Below, piece after piece: positions 1 through 47,600 of a stretch of DNA of 64,000 nucleotides. This stretch comes from Antedon mediterranea (taxonomy: Eukaryota > Echinodermata > Crinoidea > Comatulida > Antedonidae). The stretch is from contig NC_092675.1 of assembly GCF_964355755.1 (NCBI RefSeq), positions 24,220,412-24,284,411 on the forward strand. The letters are read 5' to 3'. Position 1 is the first letter of the stretch, and every line of letters begins with the position of its first letter. Position numbers and translations under genes: made by a program. The notes under the pieces were generated by a model that worked only from the letters and a program-made list of their open reading frames with translations, made no database searches and was not told the DNA's origin.

Positions 1-34545
<34,545 letters not shown>

Positions 34546-35799
34546 GATGTTATATAAAAATATATTTAATCATTGCTTTCATATAAAATAATGTATATAT
34601 TAAGACGACTAAGACCAGGTATTTGCCTTGCTCTCAACACACTGTTCCTTCCCAACGAATTGCCCGGCTTAAGCATATATTGACGTTATGCCTAAATTCA
34701 CATATACAATCATTTCTCAATTAGTACACAGTGATAACACATTTTCTATTAGGCATTCAATAATCCCAAAAATATACCATGCATTTGCATAAACCGTTCT
34801 AAATTTAAAAACAGGGTTACATTATCGTAAATTATATAATTATAAAGGGGTAATTGCCTATTGTTAAATTCTTGAATCAAAGGACAAGTGTAAATAAAAT
34901 TGTATTGTCATAAAAATCATAGATTTTTCATTTGAGCTTTTTAGCTACGTCACATCAATGTCAAATTAAATTATTGCAGCACGGTACACTAATATTACGG
35001 GCAAAGACTGTTAAGAAGTTAGGATATTAGTATCGGGTATAATTATGCATTCAATAGTGTTTGGATACAACAGTGTGTCAAATAATAATAGAACACCACG
35101 GCTAATAAACTGTCAAAATAAATGGTGTACAAATCTTGTAATCGATCATTTTGACCACCGATATGCATTGGCACCTCTACAATAAGAATGTTTATAAGAT
35201 ACTATAAAACAGAATCATTTCAAATGAAAGTCGTTGTTGCATTTTCTGTTTTCGATTATCCTTATATACTTATATTCTGAGCGTGGTAGCTGGACCAAAT
35301 AAATATTATTTCTTCATGCCGTTTGAATGCCGAGAATTGTCAATTTGACGACACAATTATTGTCATTACCTGTACATAGGCCTACACCTGATCAATATAG
35401 GCCTAGGCTATGTTCTAGCATTGCATAGTCATGTTGTCTTATAGGGATAATGATGCAAAATTAAAACCAAATTAAACATTATCTGTTAGAATTTTGTATT
35501 AATATTACAATAAAGAAAGAATTACGAAAATCTGAATTGTAGTTTTCGAAATATAGAGTCTAAAACATCGCCGAAAATGATCATTTTTAGCCACAAAAGA
35601 AGTAAAACAATTTGCGGCCTCAGTCGACAATTCTATTAACTACGTCATTTCTGGTTAAAATAATTTCATTACGCTTTTAAGTAATTTATTTTATATATCA
35701 CCATTTGAAAAACAATAAAACATGTTATTAAATGTTTATATTAATATACAAAGTTGTTTACTTAAAAATGCATTGTACGCCAAAAACATGAAAAATTAA

Positions 35800-36115
35800 G
35801 TTATTAAATCAGACTTTGAATATGTTATTTTGTAGTTTTAATAAAGTTAATCACTTCCATAGAAAAAAAAATGAAAAAGAAATAATAATATTATTATTAT
35901 AATAAATGGTTAAATTCAATCAAAAACACACTGGCTGGCAGTAAATTTGGCCACTTTTTTTGCTTTAAATTACAGTTTTTTCATATAAATACATTTTTTT
36001 TCGATCCAATTTTTGTTCAAAGTGGATAACTATTATGTTACATTAAAATGGCATATACAACACAAATTTAGTTAAGAATGATTTTTTCAGGGGGACAATA
36101 CATCTTTAACGGAAT
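35800..36115. mobile_element. MITE fragment of the GGGACAATACATCTTTAA family (copy 1)
   Basis: Ends at 36087-36110 with GGGGGACAATACATCTTTAA, and its interior resembles 41040-41460 and 42480-42700 (TTTTGTAGTTTTAAT, GTTAATCAC, TTCAAAGTG, TTATGT, ACATTAAAATGGCATAT). The left end is not clear. Confidence 0.45.
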
Positions 36116-36490
36116 TTAGACAAATTCATTGCTCTAAATTTTTGTAGTAACGATCAGAGAGCCCATGTGACTTCATTGTACACGTCACGCGCGATAGAAA
36201 ACATTCCGCGCTGCGGGTGATTCGCATCCACCAATCACATCAAATCAGCCAGAATCCAAAATCATTCAACCGTGAGCCATGCCGATCAAGCTCAAATTTG
36301 ATTGACTTACAATGAAATCATATCACAAAATTCTGTTTAAAAAATGAATGAATAAATACCTGGATATTTTTTATGGTATGTGTGCTTTTTCTTTAAAAAA
36401 TTTGAATAATAAAGGCCTCATATCGAGAAAAACAGTTTTTTGCACTTATAATAAATATATCTTAGAGAAAACAAGGCCACCAGCCATTAA

Positions 36491-37306
36491 GTCGCGTGCT
36501 ACAATGCATAGTGATACCGGACCGACAGACAGACCGACAGACAGACCACCGACAGACCGACAGACAGACAGACAGAGAGACCGACCGACCGACATAGTGA
36601 ACTATACTGACCGAAATTACTGAACATGTTTAAAAATGTTGAAATGTTTAAAAACATTTATTTTTTTAAAATTTACACGTGCGTAGCCTGTCACTTTCGA
36701 CGTGCTCGTATAACGTAATTTCGAGTTGAAAAGTAAGTCAAGAAAACAGAAATCGGGCAAAAAGAGTGCGCAATAACATTTAACGCGCAGTGCGCGCGCA
36801 AAAATATGCGCACTCATGGCAATTTTGTAAACGCTTAAAATTGCCTGAAATGTACTCTTATTTCATCGAAAATAAATTTTGAAAATGTTAAGCGCGCGTA
36901 CGCATGCGTTACATGCGCTACGCACGTAATTGTATTGCCATATGATGATTTATGCCCTGAAATTTATGAGTACCAAATTTTATTTAATTGTGATTCATGG
37001 TTGTGAAGATATGATTACAAACGTGATTTCGTTAAATCGTGCGTAGACCGCGTAATTTTTTATTGCGCACCGTGAAAACATAACCACATTGATTCCTGGC
37101 CATAAGGAATATACTGTGAAAAATTGACCTAGCTAGATTAAACTGATATCAAGATAAGGTCAGAAAGCGATAAAACGCATAGTGATACCGGACCGACAGA
37201 CAGACAGACAGACAGACCGACAGACAGACCGACAGACCGACAGACCGACAGACAGACAGACAGACCGACCGACATAGTGAACTATAGAGTCGCTTCCACG
37301 CGACTA
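36491..37306. mobile_element. MITE with AGTCGCGTG terminal inverted repeats (copy 2)
   Basis: Second copy of the element at 23876-24595 with the same ends and interior. The CAGA/CCGA tracts near both ends are longer and more mixed (36521-36595 and 37185-37275). The interior has GCGCGCGTACGCATGCG, which is rich in self-complementary CpG steps. Confidence 0.6.
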
Positions 37307-38804
37307 AAAAGCATGCATAGCATGTGGAACTACATTATCTTGGCCTAGGAAGACAAACAAATCCCAGGTCATGAGAGGCTCAATTACTAAAACAAGGTTG
37401 AATAGGGTCGGGTCACCGGCGGACGTTCAAAGACGTTTGAGTAAACAATCTAGCGCGTACGGCGTACTATATTTTAACCACATTTGTTACGTGTTTGGTC
37501 AGAGAAACAATGCACTACCAAAATAGATCGCGTTGAGTCTTTAGGCAGCCTAGCTAGGCTTAGCAAATTTGTAGGCTTAGCTGGTAAATATCGGGAGCGT
37601 ACGAACATCGTACGCTGCTTGACACTGTATAGTTATTTAATTAATTTTCTTTCTGATTTTGGCAGAATCCGTTCATACAGATTTGGGACAACCAGGTACT
37701 TCCGCTTAAAATTTAAATCTTCCATTTGTTGTGGCTTCAGGTAAAAAAGTCGGTGAATTACCGAAGAAAGACGAAAATATCAATCCGCACGCAATACTTG
37801 TTGGAATTTATAGCGGGCCGTTTAAATTAGAATCGACTTATTTTTTACATTTTTTACCATTTAAAGACGAAACAAGTTTTCTCAATAGGATCATATAGTA
37901 TTTATTTTTATATTAAATGTAGTTTGTAACCTTAAATTATCTAACACATATAACAGATCTAAAAACGTAGGGAATTGGACTTACCGTAAATGCGGGTGGA
38001 ATGTCATCCAGGTGCTTGTCGATATAAACAATGGCAAATGTCGAAAAACCGATTGAAAAAAATCACACACAGCGAAGCACATCAAAAGAAAAACTTGTTA
38101 AAAACACCAAACTATGTATACAAATTCAATTAAAAGGTCAAAAAATAGTATCTATACAGTCTCCCAACTAGACTTTCTCCGAGTCTGTGTTTCTTTTTCA
38201 TGTTAGTCCATGGTCCAACAATCGGCGTTTACATTTTTATTAAACGTATGAAACGCCAAACGTACCAAATTCGAAACACAGCCTACGACTATATGCAGCA
38301 GACTGTTTCAAGAATAGATAATTTTCGCTAAAAATGAATTGAAAGAGAGACGATAAAGAAAATAATAAATTCAAGTAAAAACGCCTTTAAAACATCTCAA
38401 TGAAATATGTCGTATTTCAGTACATAGTTATCAAGAACATGCATTTTGATTACAACATCCTATACATTTCCTATACTCATACATATCTCTCTCTCACACA
38501 TAATTGTCACGATAATGGATGTGATACATAGATAACAGTTTAAAATAGTAGGAAAAGTGAACTACCACAGCAATCAATAATATTGTGAGCATGTATATGG
38601 AATTCAGTGTTATCAATACAGACAATGATAGTTAAATGTTGAAATGAAGAGAACATTGTATTAGAACATGATAACGGATTAATGGACATTGCGTGTGTTT
38701 TAATTTAAAACAAACATCGACACAAACATTCATTAACTCATGAAATGCAAGTGTTTCAGTAACATGGTTTTAATAAGTTCTGTTAGTATACAACATAATT
38801 ATGA

Positions 38805-38915
38805 AAACGCGGCTGTGGGTATTAGTGACTGTTCTCAATGTGGTTACAAAATAAAATAAGCAAAAAGCTAAATCAAAACGATAATGAAATAGAGCTTTCT
38901 GGCAACACTAGCATA
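38805..38915 (-). repeat. Fragment of the 20330/32575 repeat family
   Basis: Minus strand carries TGCTAGTGTTGCCAGAAAGCTC, then TTTGATTTAGC and a tail with CCCACAGC. The ribozyme core is incomplete. Confidence 0.4.
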
Positions 38916-40698
38916 CATATTAGTTATATTATATAGCGTATTTTAATTCGAGAATGACCCTTGTTCGAAACGGTATCATGAGATTGCCGTTTCGATGATC
39001 GTAATTGAATTCCTATTATAAAGACTGAGTAATCGTGTCCCCGTCATTTAGAAATGTAAACTCTATTGAAATCCCGAGGACTGTAATAATGACTGAATAC
39101 ATTTTCGTGAAGCAACTTTCCTTTTGTGATCGGTCAAACTCTTTCTTAAGCTGTACATATTTTCAACATCTTCGAAATTGAAGAGGTTTAAATCTCTCGA
39201 CGAAGACTAGGCCTACTTAGTAATTATTATTAGGCTACTTTAAACTGTGGACTTATTTATTTAATTCTTCGTGTAAGTACTAATTATTAAGTACTAGACC
39301 TAATGCCTAGGTGACTATTTTATTGCCAAGGAAACATAAATGAGTATTTATTTGGTAAGGTAGGTTGATAAATCTATTTATAAATAATGTTATTTATGCA
39401 CATGCAAGCAAAATCAGACATAAGTCGTATACATATATATATTTGTATAGACAGCCAAAAACAATAAAAAACTGAAAAATTACAATTTTTTTTACAGAAA
39501 ACGATAGTTGAAACAATATGTATTTAAATTATCTTGGTGTTTTTCTATTTTGTGACACATAAATCCATACATTTTAACCTTTTGTGTCGGTGTAAATTAT
39601 GTAAAATTTTCATAAAACCTATCTAATCATGTTTTATGCTTAAATTGAAAGTTTTTGCATAATAGAACAATAGTTAATGAACAAAGGTGTGAAGTTTCAT
39701 TGAAATAAAACAATTATAATACCACTTTGCTAAGACGTAAACTTAAACGCCCTGTTTATTTTTACTTGGCATTTCCTGTTATGCCCATTTACTTTCCTTT
39801 ACCAACATCTTTCTCAAAACACTGGCCAAAAACCAAAACTTTAGACTCTGTGATATCTCTAGGAGAAGACATGGTATCAAGATATTTTGTCAGTATATTA
39901 AATCTTGGATTATGCAGTTCAGCATTTTGTGAAATTTCAATTTTGAAAATTCAAAATTATGTCTGATTTCGCTTGTATGTGCCACAATATAAGAGGTAAT
40001 GTCTTATGCTTTTCTGCATATGGTTTTTCATTTTTTATTTATTGTTACAATTTCTACCACATACAAAGCATACTGTACAGCCTACAAAATAACCTAAACA
40101 TTATTTAACAATTAGTATCACATGGTCTACAGTCATATCTGAGTTTGAATATCTTGAATAATATAATTAATTTGTAGATAATTTTCCCGCATAAAATATA
40201 GAGTAAAAAAAGCTACTAATTTTACTGTAAACTATAGACTATAATGTATGGCACCCACTTAATTATATGCCAATTGATCATCTATGGTTAAAGTAGGCCT
40301 ATTCTAACTGATCCACTGAATACGGACTTTCTGAAGGCATTTCATGTTGTGCCAGGGACATCCCTTGCTGAGATTATAGTGTATTGCACAAAAGCAATAC
40401 AATTATAAGACTAAACAATACGCCATCAAATGTGATCAGACGTGTTCTTTTAGATCGGTTTAGGCATAGAGATATTATAGTGAAATACAATAATATATCT
40501 ATGGTGATCCGAAATGAAAGGATGGAAACATTTTCGCACCCCCACTGATTATGGAGCTATATATAGCATGGTGTGATATTTGGAGTATTCTCTAGTGCGT
40601 TTGATATATTTTTGTAGTTGGTGAACAGTTTTGGTCGATATACAAACATGTACAACTTTCTTAACTATGCACATTTTTTATCGTGTTGTCTATGTATA

Positions 40699-40704
40699 TT
40701 TATT
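40699..40704 (-). promoter_or_regulatory. Likely poly(A) signal of gene 2
   Basis: AATAAA on the minus strand, about 130 nt past the stop codon at 40834. This is the first clear hexamer downstream of the last coding exon. Confidence 0.45.
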
Positions 40705-40833
40705 TATGTACAAAACAAAATAAACTACAGACCAAGAGTGTTTAAACATTACCGAGTAACTATTTGAAATTACAGCAGTTAAAGTAAATCACCCACGGTA
40801 GTAGGCCTAAAAGCAAGTTAATCAGTTACTAGT

Positions 40834-41624
40834 CTATTTGTAGTTAATCCTATGGCGGCGGTCAATCCATCTTTCATCCTCTATATCCCGTGTATGTCGA
40901 TTGTCGTATACATGCTGGTGAAAATAAAGAAATAAATCAAATTATTTTTTGTCATTAACTTGTATTTAAAGATGTATTGTCCCTTTGACTAATTCCAAAA
41001 AAATAAAAAATAAAAGATTTCGAAAAAAGGTGGGTCATTTTGAAGTATCATAATAGTTATTAACTATCACCAAAAAATTTTTCGAAAAAAAAAAATTTAA
41101 CTGAAATACAGACGTTTTTTTGTTAAAAAAATTACTTTGACTTCCAGTCAAAGTTTTCAATCAAAACATATCCCATAATGAAACGCACTTGTTTGGCTAC
41201 TCTGTATGCATAATCATAAAACTTCCTCATGATCTGTGTGAAAATACCTTCTTAACCGTGACGAGTTGTAAACAATCCTAATTTAGCATATGCAAAATGC
41301 GTACTCATGGTTTGAAATCTTTGTTTACTTTCGCTCATGACGATTTTCCAGATGAAATGTAATTAAACTAATTTACCTGTTAATTACGTAAACTTGTTGT
41401 TTTTGGCTCGAATTTTCGACTTAAAGTGAATAACTTTAATATTACTTTGATATGGCCACTTTAAATTTAGAATATTTTGACTTTAATTTTTTTGTGTTTC
41501 AAGGGACAATACATCTTTAAAAGATGTTTGGGATGTTTACAGTACTCACCATGTGTTCTTTTCCGCTGGCGACGTATGGCCGACGGAATTCAGTATGCGG
41601 GAGCGTTCTGTTATATCCAAATAA
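40834..41624 (-). CDS. Gene 2: last two exons, cytoplasmic tail and stop
   Basis: Exon 41550-41624 ([18 protein letters not shown]..., 25 codons, acceptor ttcttcacag) and exon 40834-40914 ([13 protein letters not shown]...RINYK then TAG). Both are phase 0 and follow the TM exon without a break. A nearer acceptor in the first exon would give an early stop (NAPAY), so the upstream acceptor with the better pyrimidine tract was chosen. A MITE (40967-41520) fills the intron between them. Confidence 0.65.
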
Positions 41625-44600
41625 CTGTGAAGAATGTGAATAAAGAAATAATACTATTTTATTAGAATGAAAACAGTACAATAGTGTATGTATAAAGTTC
41701 TGCTTTAAATATAATTTGAAAATAATAATAAAAATGCATATATCAATCCCATAAACAAACTTACATCGGATGGGGAGTTTAGCATATGTTGGCGTATATT
41801 TCGGGGGACGTCTGAGTTAGATGAAGTAGTAAGACTGTCACTATCCAGGTGTCCAAAATGATAAGGCATTGCATTACCATACATCATTGACTTCTTCAGA
41901 TTTTGAATTCTTCTGTTGTACATAAACAATAGACCACCGACAATGCAGCATATTAATATTATAAAAACAAGGATTCCAACAGTCAACCCAATCACAAACA
42001 CAGTTATGTCATCTGTAATTAATGAATATAGCTTACATTATCTTCAAAAGAGCAACAAGAAATATTATTTGATTAAAAATTAATTGTGGAATCAAATTTT
42101 CATCTAAGAACTACTAATTGTATACTGGTAATGTATAATATATTAGCACAGTCATGTTATAACGAAAACGATATAATGTCTCACAGTAAACACATACTAC
42201 GTTTTATATTTGTATTATGGTTTGGAAAGCATGTCATTTAACCATTTCATTTCATTTATTTATTTCACTTTACAAATATATAAATATAAAGTGGAGGAGC
42301 CTAAAAGAAAACAAAGCTTGTGGTGAATAGGCTCCTCAAAACAAAACAAATAAAATATAAATAATATAACAACGATATTCACTTTAATATAGGCCTATCA
42401 TTGGACCTACTCATAAATAGGCCTACTTAAAGATGTATTTTCCCTCAAAATGAGGAAAATTAAAGTTTAATTTTAAAAGAATTTAAATAGGCCATTTTGT
42501 AGTTTTAATTATGTTAATCACGTCCGTAGAAAAAAAAATTCACTTACAAAATAAACGGTTAAATTCAAAAGCCCGTCGACTTTCAGTCAATTTGACTATT
42601 TTTGCGTTAATTTACATTTTTCCAGAATATAATTGTTTCTTTAACCAATTTTTGATCAAAGTGCATAAATATTATGTGACATTAAATGGCATATTCAAAT
42701 AAGCCTGAAATAGTATAACGTACCACTTTCATTTTGACATTTATCACCTTTGTAACCAGACGGACATTTGCAAATAGGAGGCTGTAAACTATCCGAACAT
42801 GTCCCTCCATTAGAACAGTAATCGGAAGTACATAGTAACACTAAAAAAAAACACATTATTCTTAATTGACTCAACTTAATAACAATAATTACTAATTAAT
42901 TACATTTACAAAAGTGGATAAAGCATCGTTTATCATTTTATCAGTTAAATTCACGTAACTATTTATATACTTATCCGTTTTAACATGTTTTATTAAATGA
43001 AACTTGTCCACGAATGTATCGTTATAGTAGGCCATATATTATTTATTCAATTATTATTGGATGAAAATTTAAAGTCAACCGAATTCAAAATTCAATAGTA
43101 AATCAGTTTAATAGAAAAAAAACATATAAAAAAAAAACAGATGAATACACATTATTATTAAAGAATTACTGTAATACTGTATGTTAAACTACTTTAACTT
43201 ACTTTCTGTGACAGTTATAGATTCAGTATCAATACCAAATTCAGTACCCGGCAACTGATTATTATCAATTCCATTTATAAGAACATTTTGTATTTCTTCA
43301 GAAGATGTGGTGTCTTCTTGGTATACCAGGTCGGTATTGGCAATAATGCTGCCAGGCTCGAAACTTGAAACCGAGCATGTGCGACTGTTACGGGATATTG
43401 TACTTTGATCAACTATATTTGTTACCTATGAACAAGAAAATAAGAATTAGAATACTTCCGTGAATTAAGAGAGTACAATTTGACAATAATTTAGAACTTG
43501 AACAACACATTAAAAGAACTAATGAAAAGGACTGAAACGAAAAACTGATTCAGTTTATGAAATATCTAAAATAAATTGGATACTATAAAAACCAAATTCA
43601 TACTTTAATAGATTACAAACTTTGTTTTAAAATGGTTACACTTACCGAATTACAAATTTGTTGTTCATACAACATGTAAAGTGCAGAATTTGGGTCACCT
43701 AAATCATCAACATATTCTGCATCTGAACTTCCGATACTGATAATGCGTATGGAAATAGAATATGTTGTACCTAAAAGAAATCAAAGATTTAAATATACAA
43801 AGTTATTTCTCAGGTAGCGAGAGTGATTTGTGTAGGATGTTATAATATGGTTGGTGGAGGTAAAATAAAACCTCATTGACGGAGGTAATACATATACACA
43901 CAAACCTTCTGTGGCTGTAGTAGTTTCAATGTTTGCCGTAGTTTGCTGTCCTGGTGCTGTAGTTTCCACATTGGGTGCCGTAGTCTTGACTTCATCGGGT
44001 GCCGTAGTCTTGACTTCATCTGGTGCTGTAGTTTGCTGTCCTGGTGCTGTAGTTTCCACATCGGGTGCCGTAGTCTTGACTTCATCGGGTGCCGTAGTCT
44101 TGACTTCATCGGGTGCCGTAGTCTTGACTTCATCGGGTGCCGTAGTCTTGACTTCATCGGGTGCCGTAGTCTTGACTTCATCGGGTGCCGTAGTCTTGAC
44201 TTCATCGGGTGCCGTAGTCTTGACTTCATCGGGTGCCGTAGTCTTGACTTCATCGGGTGCCGTAGTCTTGACTTCATCGGGTGCCGTAGTCTTGACTTCA
44301 TCGGGTGCCGTAGTCTTGACTTCATCGGGTGCCGTAGTCTTCACTTCATCGGGTGCCGTAGTCTTCACTTCATCGGGTGCCGTAGTCTTGACTTCATCGG
44401 GTGCCGTAGTCTTGACTTCATCGGGTGCCGTAGTCTTCACTTCATCGGGTGCCGTAGTCTTCACTTCATCGGGTGCCGTAGTTTTCACTTCATCGGGTGG
44501 CGTAGTCTTCACTTCATCGGGTGCCGTAGTCTTCACTTCATCGGGTGCCGTAGTCTTCACTTCATCAGATGCAGTAGTCTTAACCTCATCAGATGCAGTA

Positions 44601-47600
44601 GTCTTAACCTCATCAGGTGCGGTAGTCTTCACTTCATCCGGTGCTGTAGTCTTCACTTCATCAGGTGCTGTAGTCTTTACTTCATCAGGTGCTGTAGTTG
44701 TTACTTCATCAGGTGCTGTAGTCTGTACTAGCGGTGCTGTAGTCTGTACTTCTGGAGGTGTGGTTTTTGCATCTGCTGTTGTAGTTGACTCTCCTGTCAT
44801 GGTAGCATCTTGTGTTGTAGTCAATGTGGATTCAGTTGAAGGTTGAATTGTGGATACAACTGAAACGGAAAACAATATGATTGACATACAAATTAAATAT
44901 AATATTATTAACTTGCATTATTTTTGTGTATATACACTAAATTAAATATTTTGTTTTCTGGAATTGAGGTCACTGCTAAGAACTACAACCTATTGGTAGA
45001 CTTACAAGGCAACATTGCAATCAAAGATGCTGTATCTATAGAACTGTCAGGTGGTACTTGGCTATTATCCGCACCAGACAAACCTCCGTAGAATGCTGCA
45101 GCAATGTCGTAAGAGTCAAGGTCAGTTGATGCAGGAAGATCAAGTCTGAAAGTAACTTCTTGGAACAAAGATACTGCTCTGTACATATGTATGCTTACTT
45201 GCAATATTGAACTACTGATGTTTGACATCTCAAAAATAGCAAACACCTAGTAAAGATATAAAGTTGTCAAAGTTGTACAAAAAACTACATACAGATACAA
45301 AATTTGTAATACTATACGCATTCATTGAATTCAAACACACATATTTGATAAAAAATACGTATGGTCATCTGAGTTCCCGTGGACAAAAGGGCGCCGATCA
45401 GTTTTGAAAAAAAAATGTGTACACAAAAACAGTGTAGGCAGCATATATCCTATATCAACACAGTAGTGCAACAATTACAATCATTTGCTTAGTTGTTTTC
45501 AATAAGTATTTATTATACATAAATCAAATATATGAATTTTAAGGTTGTATGGTAATAAGCCATTTATTGAAGATTTTTAAAATAATACAAATCACTTACG
45601 TCAGCTGTGAGCTGGGTTTGTGTATCAATAGAATTCAGAATATTTGGCATTGCACTGACAATGACTCCTTTTATGTCCGTGAAATTGATTCCCAAATACA
45701 ACGTTAATGATTCTTGAAAAATTAAATAATTTTACAGTTATGTACAATACATTTTAGACTACCAAAACCTACAATTTATAGTATTTGACCGTGCACATAG
45801 TTAAGCCATTGACCGTGTGCATAGATATGTGAAATCCCGTGCCGAACATAGATAGGCATGATTAATTACACAGTTCTTTAACAATTAATTTCTTTTTCAA
45901 TCTGTTAAACTGTGAACACCCTGATGTTCCATATAAATATACATTATCATTCATAAATTTTAATAGTGAAACTATGTTTCTGTTATGCCTACAGATCAAG
46001 TAATTTACCTATACAGATCTCTTGCACTTCTACTAAATTTTCTTGGCAAACACATGTATAGTTCCCATCATAATTAACACACATTCTGTTTTCTTCAATG
46101 TCACATCGGTTAGAAGAAAGACATTCATTAACATCTGTCAATTGCAATAATTCGAGAAAAATGTTATTTAAAATATCAATAATGTGCATATAGATAGCGA
46201 TTGTACCTGACTCAACACCGGATTAACTGTATTGTCATATTATGTCCAAACATATAAACATTAACGGCTCGAAGAACAATATTATTATTAATAAGAAACT
46301 ATAGCACATTAACACTTTTATGGATACAAATTACGCCGCAATGGCGGACAAAGAGATGAAATTTTTGGTCTTGTATGGGATGTGCATGGAGCCTCATAGT
46401 CACAAACAAAATGACAGATGAAAAAAAAATCACAAAGTTGACATATTTAATACCTGAACATTGATTTCCATTGCCTTGATATCCGTCTATACAGGAACAC
46501 TCAAATATTCCCGGAATATTCTGACATGTTGCCATGTTAGAGCAATTGTGAGTATTCAGCTCACACTCGTTAACATCTAGAATGAAAACAAAGTATAACA
46601 CGATTTCAAAGAACAAAATATGTACTGGAAGACGACGTAATAATTTAGTGGTGATAATTATCTTTTTTTTAAGAATACAGTGCTAGATTTCTGAACAGGT
46701 TTCTAGTGACGACGTGACTTATGTTAAAAAGTATCAATAACCTGATCCTATGTGGAGATAATAACAGAACGTGTGTATGATTATACATCTAAGCGCATTG
46801 TTTGATTTACCGCAAACTGACTAAAATGGAAAAGAATATCAATTATAAGACGCTGGAGCGTTCTACCGCCTGAGGATGGAAGGATGCAACATCTCTTATT
46901 GCACTTGTAATTTGTACCTACCGTTACAATTTCCATCTGTTGCAATATCTCCACTACTAGCATATCCATCATTACACATGCACAAGAAAGATCCTTCCAA
47001 GTCCATGCACGATGCATTTTCATCACAGTTGTTAAGATCATCAGATACGCACTCATTAATATCTATTGTATTAACAAAAAGTAGTATCTTTTACGTTGTT
47101 TCTTTTTATACAGAGAAGCTTACTAGAGATTTTGTGCTGATGGCACTAGTTGCAATCTTTTATGCGTGCGTAATTATTGAATATTTAACAGTAAATAATT
47201 TCTGGTAATGTTGATAACATACAAAAACAGAACAAGAATATATTCTCAAAACGTAATATGCGTCATTACTCCTCTGAACTCTCAACACTGACCTATAAAC
47301 CTTCCCAGTAGTACTTCCGGTAACGTTGATACCCCATGTTTGAATGCGTGTACAGTAATAAAAATAACTGCGTGATAACATCCAAAGTGGGGAATTTATC
47401 ATTTTGTGTGCTAAATTAGATCCAAAATGTCAAATATAATCTTAAGAACATCATGCGGTCATTTTGATACCCTATCGTTTGTATTGTGTTAAAAATTAAC
47501 TTACTATCACAAACAGTTCCGGTCCCATTGAATCCAGAATTACATACGCATGTAAATGATCCAGGTGTATCGGTACAGGTGGCTTTTGTGTGACAATCAT

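Larger units (their letters stand above)
34546..40833. other. Intergenic region between the two genes
   Basis: 6.3 kb upstream of gene 1 and downstream of gene 2. It holds two MITE families (35.8-36.1 and 36.5-37.3 kb), a fragment of the hammerhead-type repeat (38805-38915) and AT-rich sequence. A CpG-containing stretch near 37430-37770 has an open frame of 86 codons with no recognisable domain. No convincing gene was found. Confidence 0.5.

Noticed and set aside
37484-37744. 86-codon open frame in the intergenic region.
   Set aside because: No recognisable domain, no splice context or homologue visible; chance length for this region.
41560-41611. Acceptor at ataacag|AACGC giving an early stop (NAPAY) for gene 2.
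   Set aside because: The upstream acceptor ttcttcacag|TTATTT has a better pyrimidine tract and keeps the frame into a second exon ending in a stop.
43911-44846. Long plus-strand open frames across the mucin repeat (311 and 262 codons).
   Set aside because: By-products of a stop-free 24 bp repeat. The minus-strand frame has splice sites and phase in agreement with the rest of gene 2.
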